Position numbers and translations under genes: made by a program
Shown: one piece after another, positions 42,765 through 50,967 of the stretch
How positions within the stretch are numbered: position 1 is the stretch's first letter
Layout: every line of letters begins with the position of its first letter
The notes under the pieces: model-generated
Told to the model about the DNA's origin: nothing
What the model saw: only the letters and a program-made list of their open reading frames with translations
Database searches by the model: none
Source: Palsa-1392 sp038234295
Lineage (GTDB): Bacteria; Verrucomicrobiota; Verrucomicrobiia; Chthoniobacterales; UBA10450
Assembly: GCA_038234295.1 (NCBI GenBank)
Contig: JBBSUP010000006.1
Location: 1-64,000, forward strand
Direction of reading: 5' to 3'
DNA length: 64,000 bases

Positions 42765-43717
42765 ATCCACGCGAGCCGATTCCTGTTCATCAGCATCGTC
42801 GTGCACCTGCTCTTCGCGGTCCGCGCGGCGGTTTACGTGGTCCAGGTTTACACGCCGAAGCGGAAGCTCACTTTCAAAGGCGGCCCGCCTACGCCGAACC
42901 ACTCCGAGCGCTCGATCGAGCACAAAGTGCAGATGGCAAAAATGCAGAGCACGATGAGCGCGCCGGCGATGAAGCGCATCGTCAGCACTGGTCTCGCGAA
43001 GGTGACGCTTCCGGAAATGGCGGCGATGCCGCAGATGAATGCCGCGCCCACGAAAATGTCGGGCGTCGGCGGCGCCGGCTTCGGCATGCCGGCATCAATG
43101 AGCGGCGGGCAGGCGAGTTCCGCGGGTGGGGGACCGCTCCTTCGCGGGGAACTTCTACGATTTGAAGCAAACCCAGACGCACCGCTCGACCGACATGACC
43201 GAGGAGAAATACGGCACGATCGTGATCAACTGGAGAAGTAAAACCGCGCCTCTGGCTCGTTGTCTATCGTGGCCGGGTCTCGCCGCCGGATAGCGGGACT
43301 TACCATTTCGTCGGCGCGGGCGACGATCTGCTCGTGGTGCGCTTCAACGGCCAGGTCGTACTCGATGGCTCCTAGAATCCGCACGGCGTCTCGAAGGGCG
43401 TCGGGAATTACGACTACGGCTTCAGCAAAATCCCTGGGAAGTTCGTCAAAGGCCCGGCCGTTTCCGCGCAGGCCGGCAACTTCTACGACATGGAGATTCT
43501 GATCGGCGAACAACCGGGCGGAGAATTTTTTGCGGATCTCCTGATCGAGAAGGGTGGCGCGAAATACGAGAAAGAAAGCCATGGCAGTCCAATGTTGCCG
43601 ATCTTCCGCATCGCCGATGGCAAGATGCCCGCGCTCAAGTCCAAAGAACGGATGCCGCCCTATCAAAAAGGCGGCCCGATCTGGCGCGCCGAGGCTTCCA
43701 AAAGCAGCGGACTTTAG
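42765..43717 (+). pseudogene. Decayed exported/anchored protein gene (PA14-like region)
   Basis: Protein-like sequence continues across three reading frames. Frame A holds a membrane anchor (FLFISIVVHLLFAV), VYVVQVYTPKRKLTFKGGPP and a Met/Ala/Pro-rich linker. From about 43120 the sense moves to a second frame (GDRSFAGNFYDLKQTQ, EEKYGTIVINW). From about 43240 it moves to a third (PRLWLVVYRGRVSPPDSGTY, HFVGAGDDLLVVRFNGQ), where a TAG stop sits at 43373-43375, and then continues to TAG 43717 (GNFYDMEILIGEQPGGEFFA). The GTYHFVGAGDDLLVVRFNG block resembles PA14-type carbohydrate-binding domains. Two frameshifts plus a stop indicate an inactivated gene. Confidence 0.75.
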
Positions 43718-43731
43718 TGCGCGAAAACTCG

Positions 43732-43835
43732 GTCATTCCGAGCGGAGCGCAGCGGAGTCGAGGAATCCCGCGGAGGGAGCTTTCAGTAGTGCCACGGGAT
43801 CCCTCGACTCCGCCTTCGGCTCCGCTCGGGATGAC
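43732..43835. repeat. Palindromic element, GTCATTCCGAG family
   Basis: The ends GTCATTCCGAGCGGAGCG and CGGCTCCGCTCGGGATGAC are inverse, and an inner pair (GAGGAATCCCGCGG / CACGGGATCCCTCGAC) extends the stem. Just downstream are two direct GCCTAACGA copies (43870 and 43889). Confidence 0.8.
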
Positions 43836-43904
43836 ACGATCGTTTGACTGCTCTCGGCGAACCTTCTTCGCCTAACGAACAATCTTCGCCTAACGAAAAG
43901 TCGC

Positions 43905-44807
43905 TCAGGTTTGTCCGATCCAGGTCTGCGGCGCGACGTCTTCCCAGCGCTCACGGATTTCTGCGAACTCGTTCCTGCCTAACGGATCCGCGGTGAGCAG
44001 TCGCGCGTTTTGTTCCCAGCGCTCCGGCTTCGTCGTGCCCACGATCGCCGTCGCGACCCCCGGGACATTGAGGGTGAAGCGGAGCGCGATCCCCACGGCT
44101 TTCTCAAGCTCGCCGTTCGCCAGGAAGTCGTAGCGCAACTTTTGCAGCCGCTCCCAGTAAGTCTGATGATAGGAATTCTTCGGCTTCCGCCCGGTCTTCC
44201 AGGCGGCGTTCGCGATCGGGCGTTTCGCGATCACACCCATCTCCTTTTTCTGCGCCGCCGGGATGGCGTGCTCGATCGCTTCCTGGTCGGCGATATTCAC
44301 CGAAGTCTGGAGTGAATCGAAGGCGCCGCATTCCACCGCATACTGCGCGGCGTGACTGTCGCCGCTGTAGCCGAGGAAACGGGTGTAGCCCTTTTCCCGC
44401 GCAGTTTGGAGCGCGGAAATCACGTCGCCTTTTTTCAAAACCGCTTCGGAACAACTATGCAGATGCACCAAATCCACGCGATCGGTGCGAAGTCGGCGCA
44501 GGCTGCGCTCGATGCTTTCAAGGATGGAACCGGGCGACCAATCCGTGCCGCTTTCCTGGCCGTGCGGATGACCGACCTTGGTGAAAAGATAAAACTCCTC
44601 GCGACGGGTGCTCATCGTGTTGCCGATCATTTCCTCGCTGTTGCCATAGCACTCCGCGGTGTCGATGACGTTGAGTCCAGCATCGAGCGCGCTGCCTAAC
44701 AATCGCTCGACCGTTGCCTCGTCGATCCCTTCGTGGCCGATCTCCGCGCCGCCGAAACCGAGGACGGAAACCTGCATGCCTGTTCTGCCGAACGCGCGCT
44801 TCTCCAT
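43905..44807 (-). CDS. Aldo/keto reductase
   Basis: The 300-residue protein has the AKR catalytic set: NVIDTAECYGNS (Asp and Tyr), FTKVG (Lys) and LVHLHS (His). The N-terminus KRAFGRTGMQVSVLGFGGAE and the C-terminal VGTTKPERWEQN fit the NAD(P)H-binding TIM barrel. Substrate cannot be predicted. Confidence 0.93.
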   Translation of the reverse strand: MEKRAFGRTGMQVSVLGFGGAEIGHEGIDEATVERLLGSALDAGLNVIDTAECYGNSEEMIGNTMSTRREEFYLFTKVGHPHGQESGTDWSPGSILESIERSLRRLRTDRVDLVHLHSCSEAVLKKGDVISALQTAREKGYTRFLGYSGDSHAAQYAVECGAFDSLQTSVNIADQEAIEHAIPAAQKKEMGVIAKRPIANAAWKTGRKPKNSYHQTYWERLQKLRYDFLANGELEKAVGIALRFTLNVPGVATAIVGTTKPERWEQNARLLTADPLGRNEFAEIRERWEDVAPQTWIGQT

Positions 44808-45232
44808 GGGCGAAAACTAGGACGCCGCCGGGAAGTTGTCACCCTTCGTCCGCGCAGCTATTCGCTGTAGACGCTTCGCTCTGCGAAGCGCGGGGGTGGC
44901 TCCCGCCGCCAGTAGCGACGGCAACACCCGCGCCTCCCCCGTCACCACCTCTCCCGAACATGCCGGTGAATTTCGCTGAAAAATAGAGACGCGCAAAATA
45001 ATCGGCATTCAGCAGCTTCTCGCGAGAACCCTGATGGCGCGCTTCAACGGTTCCAACGAAAGTGACCGAGGTGTGGATCGGTAGCAGCGGCTACGATTTT
45101 CAGCAGGTGCAGTTTTAGCCTGCAGCGGCTCGCGCAGCTTCCGCGACTTTGATCTTGCACCTACACCTACACTTACACCTTCGGGGGTTCTTAACAGGAG
45201 TGTAAGTGTAGGTGTAAGTGCAAGGTTAAAGT
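44808..45232. other. Gene-free stretch with repeat and long hairpin
   Basis: A truncated CTGTAGACGCTTCGC element occupies 44865-44940. At 45154-45224 there is a long stem: CTTGCACCTACACCTACACT plus TACAC on the left and AGTGTAAGTGTAGGTGTAAG plus TGCAAG on the right, with one mismatch in about 24 bp. It lies just past the purM stop and may terminate or protect the purM transcript. No T-run follows. No credible gene was found. Confidence 0.65.
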
Positions 45233-46258
45233 TTATGGAGGCGTCGACAACTGCACCTTGCCGCGGCCGCGCTCGATCCGGCCGATGCCTTTGGCGCGCA
45301 GTTGTTTTGCGATCGCGGCGGAGTCCTTCGCCGCGACGATCGCGACCATGCCGATGCCCATATTAAAGACCTGATACATCTCCGCGCGCGGGACGCGGCC
45401 GTGTTCCTGGAGGAGTTGGAAAATCTTCGGCATCTTCCAGCTCGCGGAGTCGATGACCGCGTCGCAGTCGTCCGGCAACACGCGCGGAAGATTATCGATT
45501 AAACCGCCGCCGGTGATGTGCGCGAGGCCTTTCATCTTTCCGGCCGCTACTTGGGCGAGCGCCGGTTGGTAGTTCTGGTGCGGGCGAAGCAGTTCTTCGC
45601 CTAACGACTTCGGCAAACCATCGATCCGCGCGGACGGTTTTAGCTTCATCTGCTCGAAGAAAATCCGGCGCGCGAGGGAGTAGCCATTCGTGTGCAAACC
45701 GTTCGAGGGCAGCCCGAGAAGGACGTCGCCGGGTTTGATCCGGCTGCCGTCGATCATTTTTTTGCGATCGACTACGCCGACGATGCAGCCCGCGAGATCG
45801 TATTCCCCGGCCTGGTACATTCCAGGCATCTGCGCGGTTTCGCCGCCGACGAGCGCGCAGCCACCGGCGCGGCAGGCCTTGGTAAAACCGCGCAGAATCT
45901 GATTAAAGACACGCGGCTCCAGTTTCTCCGCGCCGATGTAATCGAGAAAAAAGAGCGGCTTCGCCCCGAGCACGGCGATGTCGTCGATGCAGTGATTCAC
46001 CAAATCTGCGCCGACCGTGTCGTGCCGATCGAGCGCGAAAGCGATCTTCAATTTCGTCCCGACGCCGTCGATGCTGCTGACCAGTACCGGCTCGCGCAGG
46101 CCGGAAAAATTGGGCACGAACAGTCCACCGAAGCCACCGATTTTGCCGAGCACTTCCGGTCCGTGCGTTTGCCTAGCGAGTGCGTGGATGCCGCTTTTGA
46201 TGCGGTTGCCGAGATCAACGTCAACGCCCGCGCGGGCGTAAGCTTTCCTCGCGGTCAT
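45233..46258 (-). CDS. purM: Phosphoribosylformylglycinamidine cyclo-ligase
   Basis: The 341-residue AIR synthetase converts FGAM to AIR in purine synthesis. Diagnostic segments are YARAGVDVDLGNRI, VSSIDGVGTKLKIAF, CIDDIAVLGAKPLFFLDYIG, ALVGGETAQMPGMY, LPSNGLHTNGYSLARRI and AHITGGGLIDNLPRVLP. The start ATG (46256-46258) is formed by the terminal GTCAT of a palindromic element, and no other start codon is present before the conserved region. It lies 104 bp after purF. Confidence 0.96.
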   Translation of the reverse strand: MTARKAYARAGVDVDLGNRIKSGIHALARQTHGPEVLGKIGGFGGLFVPNFSGLREPVLVSSIDGVGTKLKIAFALDRHDTVGADLVNHCIDDIAVLGAKPLFFLDYIGAEKLEPRVFNQILRGFTKACRAGGCALVGGETAQMPGMYQAGEYDLAGCIVGVVDRKKMIDGSRIKPGDVLLGLPSNGLHTNGYSLARRIFFEQMKLKPSARIDGLPKSLGEELLRPHQNYQPALAQVAAGKMKGLAHITGGGLIDNLPRVLPDDCDAVIDSASWKMPKIFQLLQEHGRVPRAEMYQVFNMGIGMVAIVAAKDSAAIAKQLRAKGIGRIERGRGKVQLSTPP

Positions 46259-46347
46259 TCTGAGCGCGGCGAAGCGGAGTCGAAGAATCCCGTGGAGCGA
46301 TCTTCACAGCAGCGCTGCGGGATCCCTCGGCTGCGCTCGGGAAGACG
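46254..46347. repeat. Palindromic element, GTCATTCTGAG family, supplying purM ATG
   Basis: The left end GGTCATTCTGAGCGCGGC overlaps the first codons of purM (minus strand ATGACC). The right part CCCTCGGCTGCGCTCGGGAAGAC is the partial inverse. The element fills almost the whole purF-purM gap. Confidence 0.75.
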
Positions 46348-46362
46348 AGTTGACGGCGCCAC

Positions 46363-47850
46363 TTATTTCAGCCCGGCGAAGAGGCTCGGCTGCGGCTCCG
46401 CGGCGAGCGCCTTGGCCCGGGTGCCGCGCTTTTCCATGATGAACTTGTCCAGCTCCGGGTCGACCGGCAGCGGGTAGTTGCCGGTAAAACAGGCGAGACA
46501 AAAGTCGTTCGCCGGCTTCCCGGTGGCCTTGATCATCCCTTCGAGATCGAGGTAAGCGAGGCTGTCCACCCCGAGGTAATCGCAGATCTCGGGCATCGTC
46601 TTCTGATTCGCGATCAGCTTTTCCGGATCGGGAAAATCGATCCCGTAATGACAGGCGAAGCGATGCGGCGGGCAGCTCACGCGCATGTGCACCTCCTTCG
46701 CGCCGGCCTCGCGCAGATTAACCACGCGCGCGCGGGCGGTCGTTCCCCTAACGATCGAATCGTCGACCACGACGACGCGCTTCCCTTCGACCGCTTCCTT
46801 GATCAAATTCAGTTTCACCCGCACATCGAAATCGCGGATGAGCTGACTCGGCTGGAGAAAGGTGCGCCCGATGTAGTGATTGCGGACAAAGGCGTGCTCG
46901 TAGGGAATATTCAGCTCCTGGGCGAAACCGAGCGCGGCGTAGTTTCCGGAATCGGGCACCGGTACGACGATATCGGCTTCGGCGGGAAAGCGGCGCGCGA
47001 GTTCGCGGCCCATTTCCGTCCGGACCTTGGCGACGTTGATCCCGCCGATGATGCTGTCCGGCCGCGCGAAGTAAACATACTCAAACATGCAAAAAGCCGG
47101 TGCTTCCTCGCGGAAAGGCCATTCCGAACGGAGCCCGTCTTCGCTGATAATGAGGACTTCGCCGGGCTCGATCTCGCGGATGAACTCCGCGTGAATCAAA
47201 TCGAACGCGCAGGTCTCCGAGGCGAGGACGTAGGCGCCGTCGAGTTTGCCTAACGAGAGCGGCCGGAAACCAAAAGGATCGCGCACCGCGATGATCTCGC
47301 GCTCGCTCATGATGATGAGCGAGAACGCGCCCTCGACCCGGCGGAGCGCGGTCAGGATGCCATTCCCGTTCGCGGCCGGCTGGGCGAGGAGATGGAGGAT
47401 GATCTCGCTGTCGGCCGTAGTCTGGAAAATCGAGCCTTTGCTCTCGAGTTCATCGCGCAGGACATCGGCGTTAATGAGGTTGCCGTTGTGCGCGATCGCG
47501 AGCTGGCCGCGGAAGCAATCGACCACGAACGGCTGCGCGTTTTTCAACGTGCTCGAACCGGTCGTGGAATAGCGCGTGTGCCCGACCGCGCGCGTCCCTT
47601 TTAGTGCCTCAAGCTCCGGCTGCCCGAAGACCTGCGAGACCAGGCCCATGTCGCGATGGAGATTGAAGCTGGTGCCGGGGCCGTTGCTCGTGACGATGCC
47701 GGCACTTTCCTGTCCGCGATGCTGGAGCGCGAAGAGTCCATAATAGGTGAGCACGGCCGCATTCGGATGCCCGTAAACGGCGAAGATGCCGCACTCGTGC
47801 ATCGGATACGGCGGGAGCGCAGGCGGGAAATAAGCTGGCAGTTCGGCCAT
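46363..47850 (-). CDS. purF: Amidophosphoribosyltransferase
   Basis: The 495-residue enzyme makes phosphoribosylamine from PRPP and glutamine, the first purine step. The glutaminase nucleophile is Cys20 (MHECGIFAVYG), so the first 19 residues form a propeptide, as in Bacillus-type PurF. Other blocks are LQHRGQESAGI, AHNGNLINA and the PRPP loop VVVVDDSIVRGTTARARVV. C-terminal Cys residues (CPPHRFAC, CLACF) may bind an Fe-S cluster as in B. subtilis. It precedes purM on the same strand. Confidence 0.96.
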   Translation of the reverse strand: MAELPAYFPPALPPYPMHECGIFAVYGHPNAAVLTYYGLFALQHRGQESAGIVTSNGPGTSFNLHRDMGLVSQVFGQPELEALKGTRAVGHTRYSTTGSSTLKNAQPFVVDCFRGQLAIAHNGNLINADVLRDELESKGSIFQTTADSEIILHLLAQPAANGNGILTALRRVEGAFSLIIMSEREIIAVRDPFGFRPLSLGKLDGAYVLASETCAFDLIHAEFIREIEPGEVLIISEDGLRSEWPFREEAPAFCMFEYVYFARPDSIIGGINVAKVRTEMGRELARRFPAEADIVVPVPDSGNYAALGFAQELNIPYEHAFVRNHYIGRTFLQPSQLIRDFDVRVKLNLIKEAVEGKRVVVVDDSIVRGTTARARVVNLREAGAKEVHMRVSCPPHRFACHYGIDFPDPEKLIANQKTMPEICDYLGVDSLAYLDLEGMIKATGKPANDFCLACFTGNYPLPVDPELDKFIMEKRGTRAKALAAEPQPSLFAGLK

Positions 47851-47979
47851 GAGTTTTTGGAAAATCGGAAGCTGCTCTTAGCTAGGAAACCGCACCTTCG
47901 CGCGGGACGCAAATCTTCGCAGGGAAAAGCGCGCGGGAAAGCGTGGCTCGCTTTAGAGACTCGGGCAGCGCGACGCCGC

Positions 47980-48402
47980 TCAGGCGGAAACGCCGGTCGT
48001 CCGCGCCGCAGCCGGCTTCGAGGCATTCGCGCGGCAGGTCGGGCAGATGCCGTGTGTGGCGAGGACTTCGTGCTCGCAGCGCAGGTATTGCTCAAACGAA
48101 ACCCATTCGTCGTCGACGTTCACTTTCCGGCACCAGCCGCAAACCTGGATGAAGCTCTCAAGAATCCGGAGCCGGCGAAAAACCCAGAGGGTCGCGCAGA
48201 TAACCGCGATCGCCACGAGGAGGGTGGCGGTGGCTTCGAACCAGAACTCCTGCGGGCGGAGCGGCGTTTTTAGTGCCCCAAGAAAGCGGAAAGGCACGTC
48301 GAGATATTCGTCGAGCCAGAGGACAGCGAGGAGGCAGCAAAACCCCGTCACCTGAATGCCAAGGATCACTTTTTCGTAGGTATGCGATTCTTCAATTTTC
48401 AT
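47980..48402 (-). CDS. Small membrane protein with zinc-ribbon-like tail
   Basis: The 140-residue protein starts at ATG 48402, overlapping the last 11 bp of purL (ATGAAAATTGA), so translation is probably coupled. It has two hydrophobic helices (IQVTGFCCLLAVLWL and ATATLLVAIAVICATLWVF). The tail has CGWCRKVNVDDEWVSFEQYL and HGICPTCRA. The CxxC...GICPxC arrangement is often seen at the end of PAS or sensor proteins. No sensor domain is present here, and its link to purine genes is unexplained. Confidence 0.75.
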   Translation of the reverse strand: MKIEESHTYEKVILGIQVTGFCCLLAVLWLDEYLDVPFRFLGALKTPLRPQEFWFEATATLLVAIAVICATLWVFRRLRILESFIQVCGWCRKVNVDDEWVSFEQYLRCEHEVLATHGICPTCRANASKPAAARTTGVSA

Positions 48403-50818
48403 GGGCTTTGGGCTCGAGCGCGTCGGCGATGGCGTTCCACCAGCCGGCATGAAGCGCGCGGAGCGGCCAGCGCAGCGACTCGCCGGCGGCGTTGATCGCG
48501 AGCTCGTCGCCGCCGACCGTGCCGAGCCGCGTGGCCGGCACCTGACGACGCGCCAAAAGCTCCAGGATCGCGGCGACATTTTCGGGCATGCAACTGATGA
48601 CACCGCGCGACTGCGTTTCGTTAAAGAGAATTTGATCGAGCCGCGAAATAGTTGCGGCTCCCGGCGTGGCGCGAGCTTCTGCCGTGGCGCGAGCTTCCAG
48701 CTTGCGAGTTTCTGTAGCGGTGGAGCGAGTTTCCACCCTGCCGCCTTCGCCTGATTCGTTACTTGCCGACTGCTCTGCTACGGAACTTCGCAAGCTGGAA
48801 GCTCGCGCCACGTCCACGTGCGCGCCGATCAAGCCGGCGGGATTGAAGCAACACTCTGCGAGCGCGACGGCGAGGCCGCCTTCGCTGCAGTCATGCGCGC
48901 TCCGGACTTTTCCGCTTTGGATCAACTCGCGGAGCGCTTCCTGGAACGCGATCTCGCGCGCGTAATCGAGCCGCGGCGGCCGCCCGATTTTCTGGCCGTG
49001 AATGACCTTGAGATAACGCGAAGCGCCAAGCTCACTTCCGAATTCGCCGAGCAATATCACGACGTCGCCGGCGGCTTTGAAATATTGGGTGGTGATCCAT
49101 TCTTCGCGCTCGATCAGACCGACCATCGCGACGGTCGGGGTCGGATCGACCACACCGGCGGGGCTCTCGTTATAGAGTGAGACGTTGCCGCCAATCACGG
49201 GCGTTTTGAATTCGCGGCAGGCCTCCGCCATGCCCTCGACCGCCTCGCGCAGTTGCCAGAAATTGTCCGGCTTGTAGGGATTGCCGAAGTTTAAATTATC
49301 CGAGACGGCGAGGGGCGTGGCGCCGGAGCAGGTGAGGTTGCGCGCAGCTTCCGCGACCGCGATGCGGCCGCCTTCGCGCGGGTCGAGCCGGCAGTAGAGC
49401 GAGTTACAATCGGTCGTCGCGGCGAGGAATTTGTTCGCCTCGCGCAGATGAAAAACCGCCGCGTCCGATCCCGGCCTAACGACCGTGCCGGTGCGCACCA
49501 TGTGATCGTATTGGCGGTAAACCCAGTTCTTCGAAGCGATCGTCGGATCGCGCAGTAACTGCCGAAGGGATTCAACCGCGGATTTCGCGGATGGCGCGGA
49601 TATTTTTCGAAGCAATTCCTCATCCGTGTAATCCGCGTAATCCGCGGTCGGTTTTTTTGCTTCTCTGGAATAAAGCGGTGCCTCATCCGCGAGCGGCTTC
49701 GCGGGGATTTCCGCGGCGACCGCGCCGTTGTTGAGCACACGCATCATGCCGTCATCCGTGACACGGCCGATCTCGGCGCAGGGCACGTCCCATTTTTCGA
49801 AAATCCGCCTAACGACTCCCTCCTTGCCCTTGTGCGCGATGATCAACATCCGCTCCTGCGATTCGCTCAACAGAATCTCGTAGGGCGTCATGCCGGTCTC
49901 GCGCTTCGGCACTTTCGCGAGGTCGATTTCCACCCCAGTCCCGCCGCGGCTCGCGGTCTCGCAGGTCGAGCAGGTGAGCCCCGCAGCGCCCATGTCCTGG
50001 ATGCCGGCGACGGCGTCGGTCGCGAGTAATTCCAGGCACGCTTCGAGGAGCAACTTCTCTTTAAAAGGATCGCCCACCTGCACCGCGGGCCGGTCTTCGC
50101 GCGATTCTTCGGTCAGCTCGCGGGAGGCAAAAGCCGCGCCTGCCAAACCGTCCCGCCCCGTCTCCGCGCCGACGTAGAAAACCGGATTGCCCACGCCGCT
50201 GGCCGCGCCGCGCGCGAGCTGCTCGTGCCGGAGCGAGCCGAGACAGAAAACGTTCACCAGCGGATTTCCCTCGAAGCTTTCGTCGAAGTAAATCTCGCCA
50301 CCGATCGTCGGCACGCCAATGCAGTTGCCGTAGTGCGCGATGCCTGCGACCACGCCCTGAAAAAGACGGCGATTCGTCGCCACGTTCGGCGAGTCGCCGG
50401 CGATCGGTCCGAAGCGCAACGAGTTCAGGGAAAACTCCGGGCGCGCGCCCATCGTGAAGATGTCGCGAATGATTCCGCCCACGCCCGTGGCCGCGCCCTG
50501 GAACGGCTCGATCGCGCTCGGGTGATTGTGCGATTCGATCTTGAAACAGACCGCCCAGCCGTCGCCGATATCGACCACGCCGGCATTTTCTTCGCCGGCC
50601 TTCACGAGGATGTTCGGCCCGGTCGTGGGGAATTTTTTCAGCTCGCGCCGCGAGTTCTTATACGAGCAATGCTCGCTCCACATGACCGAGAAAATCCCCA
50701 GCTCGGTGAAGTTCGGCGCGCGGCCGAGGATACGCTGGACGCGCTCGAATTCTTCGCTCGTTAGGCCGTGCTTGGCGACGACCTCGGGAGTGATTTCTGG
50801 CTCAGGTTGTGCCGCCAT
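48392..50818 (-). CDS. purL: FGAM synthase PurL with two in-frame repeat insertions
   Basis: This is the small-type PurL that works with PurS and PurQ; neither is in the window. Motifs include MWSEHCSYKNSRREL, FKIESHNHPSAIEPFQGAAT, SGVGNPVFYVGAETGRDG, IGGNVSLYNES and SAHDCSEGGLAVALAEC. At 808 residues it is longer than the usual ~740. Two segments explain the excess: KPTADYADYTDEELLRKIS (about residues 388-417; DNA 49568-49655) and VARASSLRSSVAEQSASNES through TRKLEARATAEARAT (about 667-717; DNA 48668-48818). Both are palindromic repeats found elsewhere between genes. They fall between conserved blocks, so the enzyme is probably active. Confidence 0.95.
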   Translation of the reverse strand: MAAQPEPEITPEVVAKHGLTSEEFERVQRILGRAPNFTELGIFSVMWSEHCSYKNSRRELKKFPTTGPNILVKAGEENAGVVDIGDGWAVCFKIESHNHPSAIEPFQGAATGVGGIIRDIFTMGARPEFSLNSLRFGPIAGDSPNVATNRRLFQGVVAGIAHYGNCIGVPTIGGEIYFDESFEGNPLVNVFCLGSLRHEQLARGAASGVGNPVFYVGAETGRDGLAGAAFASRELTEESREDRPAVQVGDPFKEKLLLEACLELLATDAVAGIQDMGAAGLTCSTCETASRGGTGVEIDLAKVPKRETGMTPYEILLSESQERMLIIAHKGKEGVVRRIFEKWDVPCAEIGRVTDDGMMRVLNNGAVAAEIPAKPLADEAPLYSREAKKPTADYADYTDEELLRKISAPSAKSAVESLRQLLRDPTIASKNWVYRQYDHMVRTGTVVRPGSDAAVFHLREANKFLAATTDCNSLYCRLDPREGGRIAVAEAARNLTCSGATPLAVSDNLNFGNPYKPDNFWQLREAVEGMAEACREFKTPVIGGNVSLYNESPAGVVDPTPTVAMVGLIEREEWITTQYFKAAGDVVILLGEFGSELGASRYLKVIHGQKIGRPPRLDYAREIAFQEALRELIQSGKVRSAHDCSEGGLAVALAECCFNPAGLIGAHVDVARASSLRSSVAEQSASNESGEGGRVETRSTATETRKLEARATAEARATPGAATISRLDQILFNETQSRGVISCMPENVAAILELLARRQVPATRLGTVGGDELAINAAGESLRWPLRALHAGWWNAIADALEPKAHEN
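48668..48818. repeat. Palindromic element (GCGCGAGCTTCCAGC) inside purL
   Basis: GGCGCGAGCTTCCAGCTTGC (left) is mirrored by GCAAGCTGGAAGCTCGCGCC (right). The element adds about 50 codons without a stop in the purL frame. A shorter relative, GCAGGCTTCCAGCTTGCGCC, lies at 52307-52330 between genes. Confidence 0.85.
49568..49655. repeat. Palindromic element (ACCGCGGATTTCGCGGAT) inside purL
   Basis: The left arm AACCGCGGATTTCGCGGATG pairs with the right arm CATCCGTGTAATCCGCGTAA then TCCGCGGT. On the purL strand it reads as the Thr/Asp/Tyr pattern TADYADYTDEE. A relative (ACCACGGATGGCGCGGATG / CATCCGTGTGATCTGTGGT) is at 52361-52424 between genes. Confidence 0.85.
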
Positions 50819-50967
50819 GCGCGCACGTTAATCGCGCTCTCAACCGATACAAATTTCGCCCGTCGTCGCGGCGCAAAAAGATCGCATCGCTCGACACCCC
50901 CTGCAATTTTCGCTTCTGCGGGAAATGAAATTGCATTCTGGCCGGCGGTGCCCGTAGCATCCGGACC

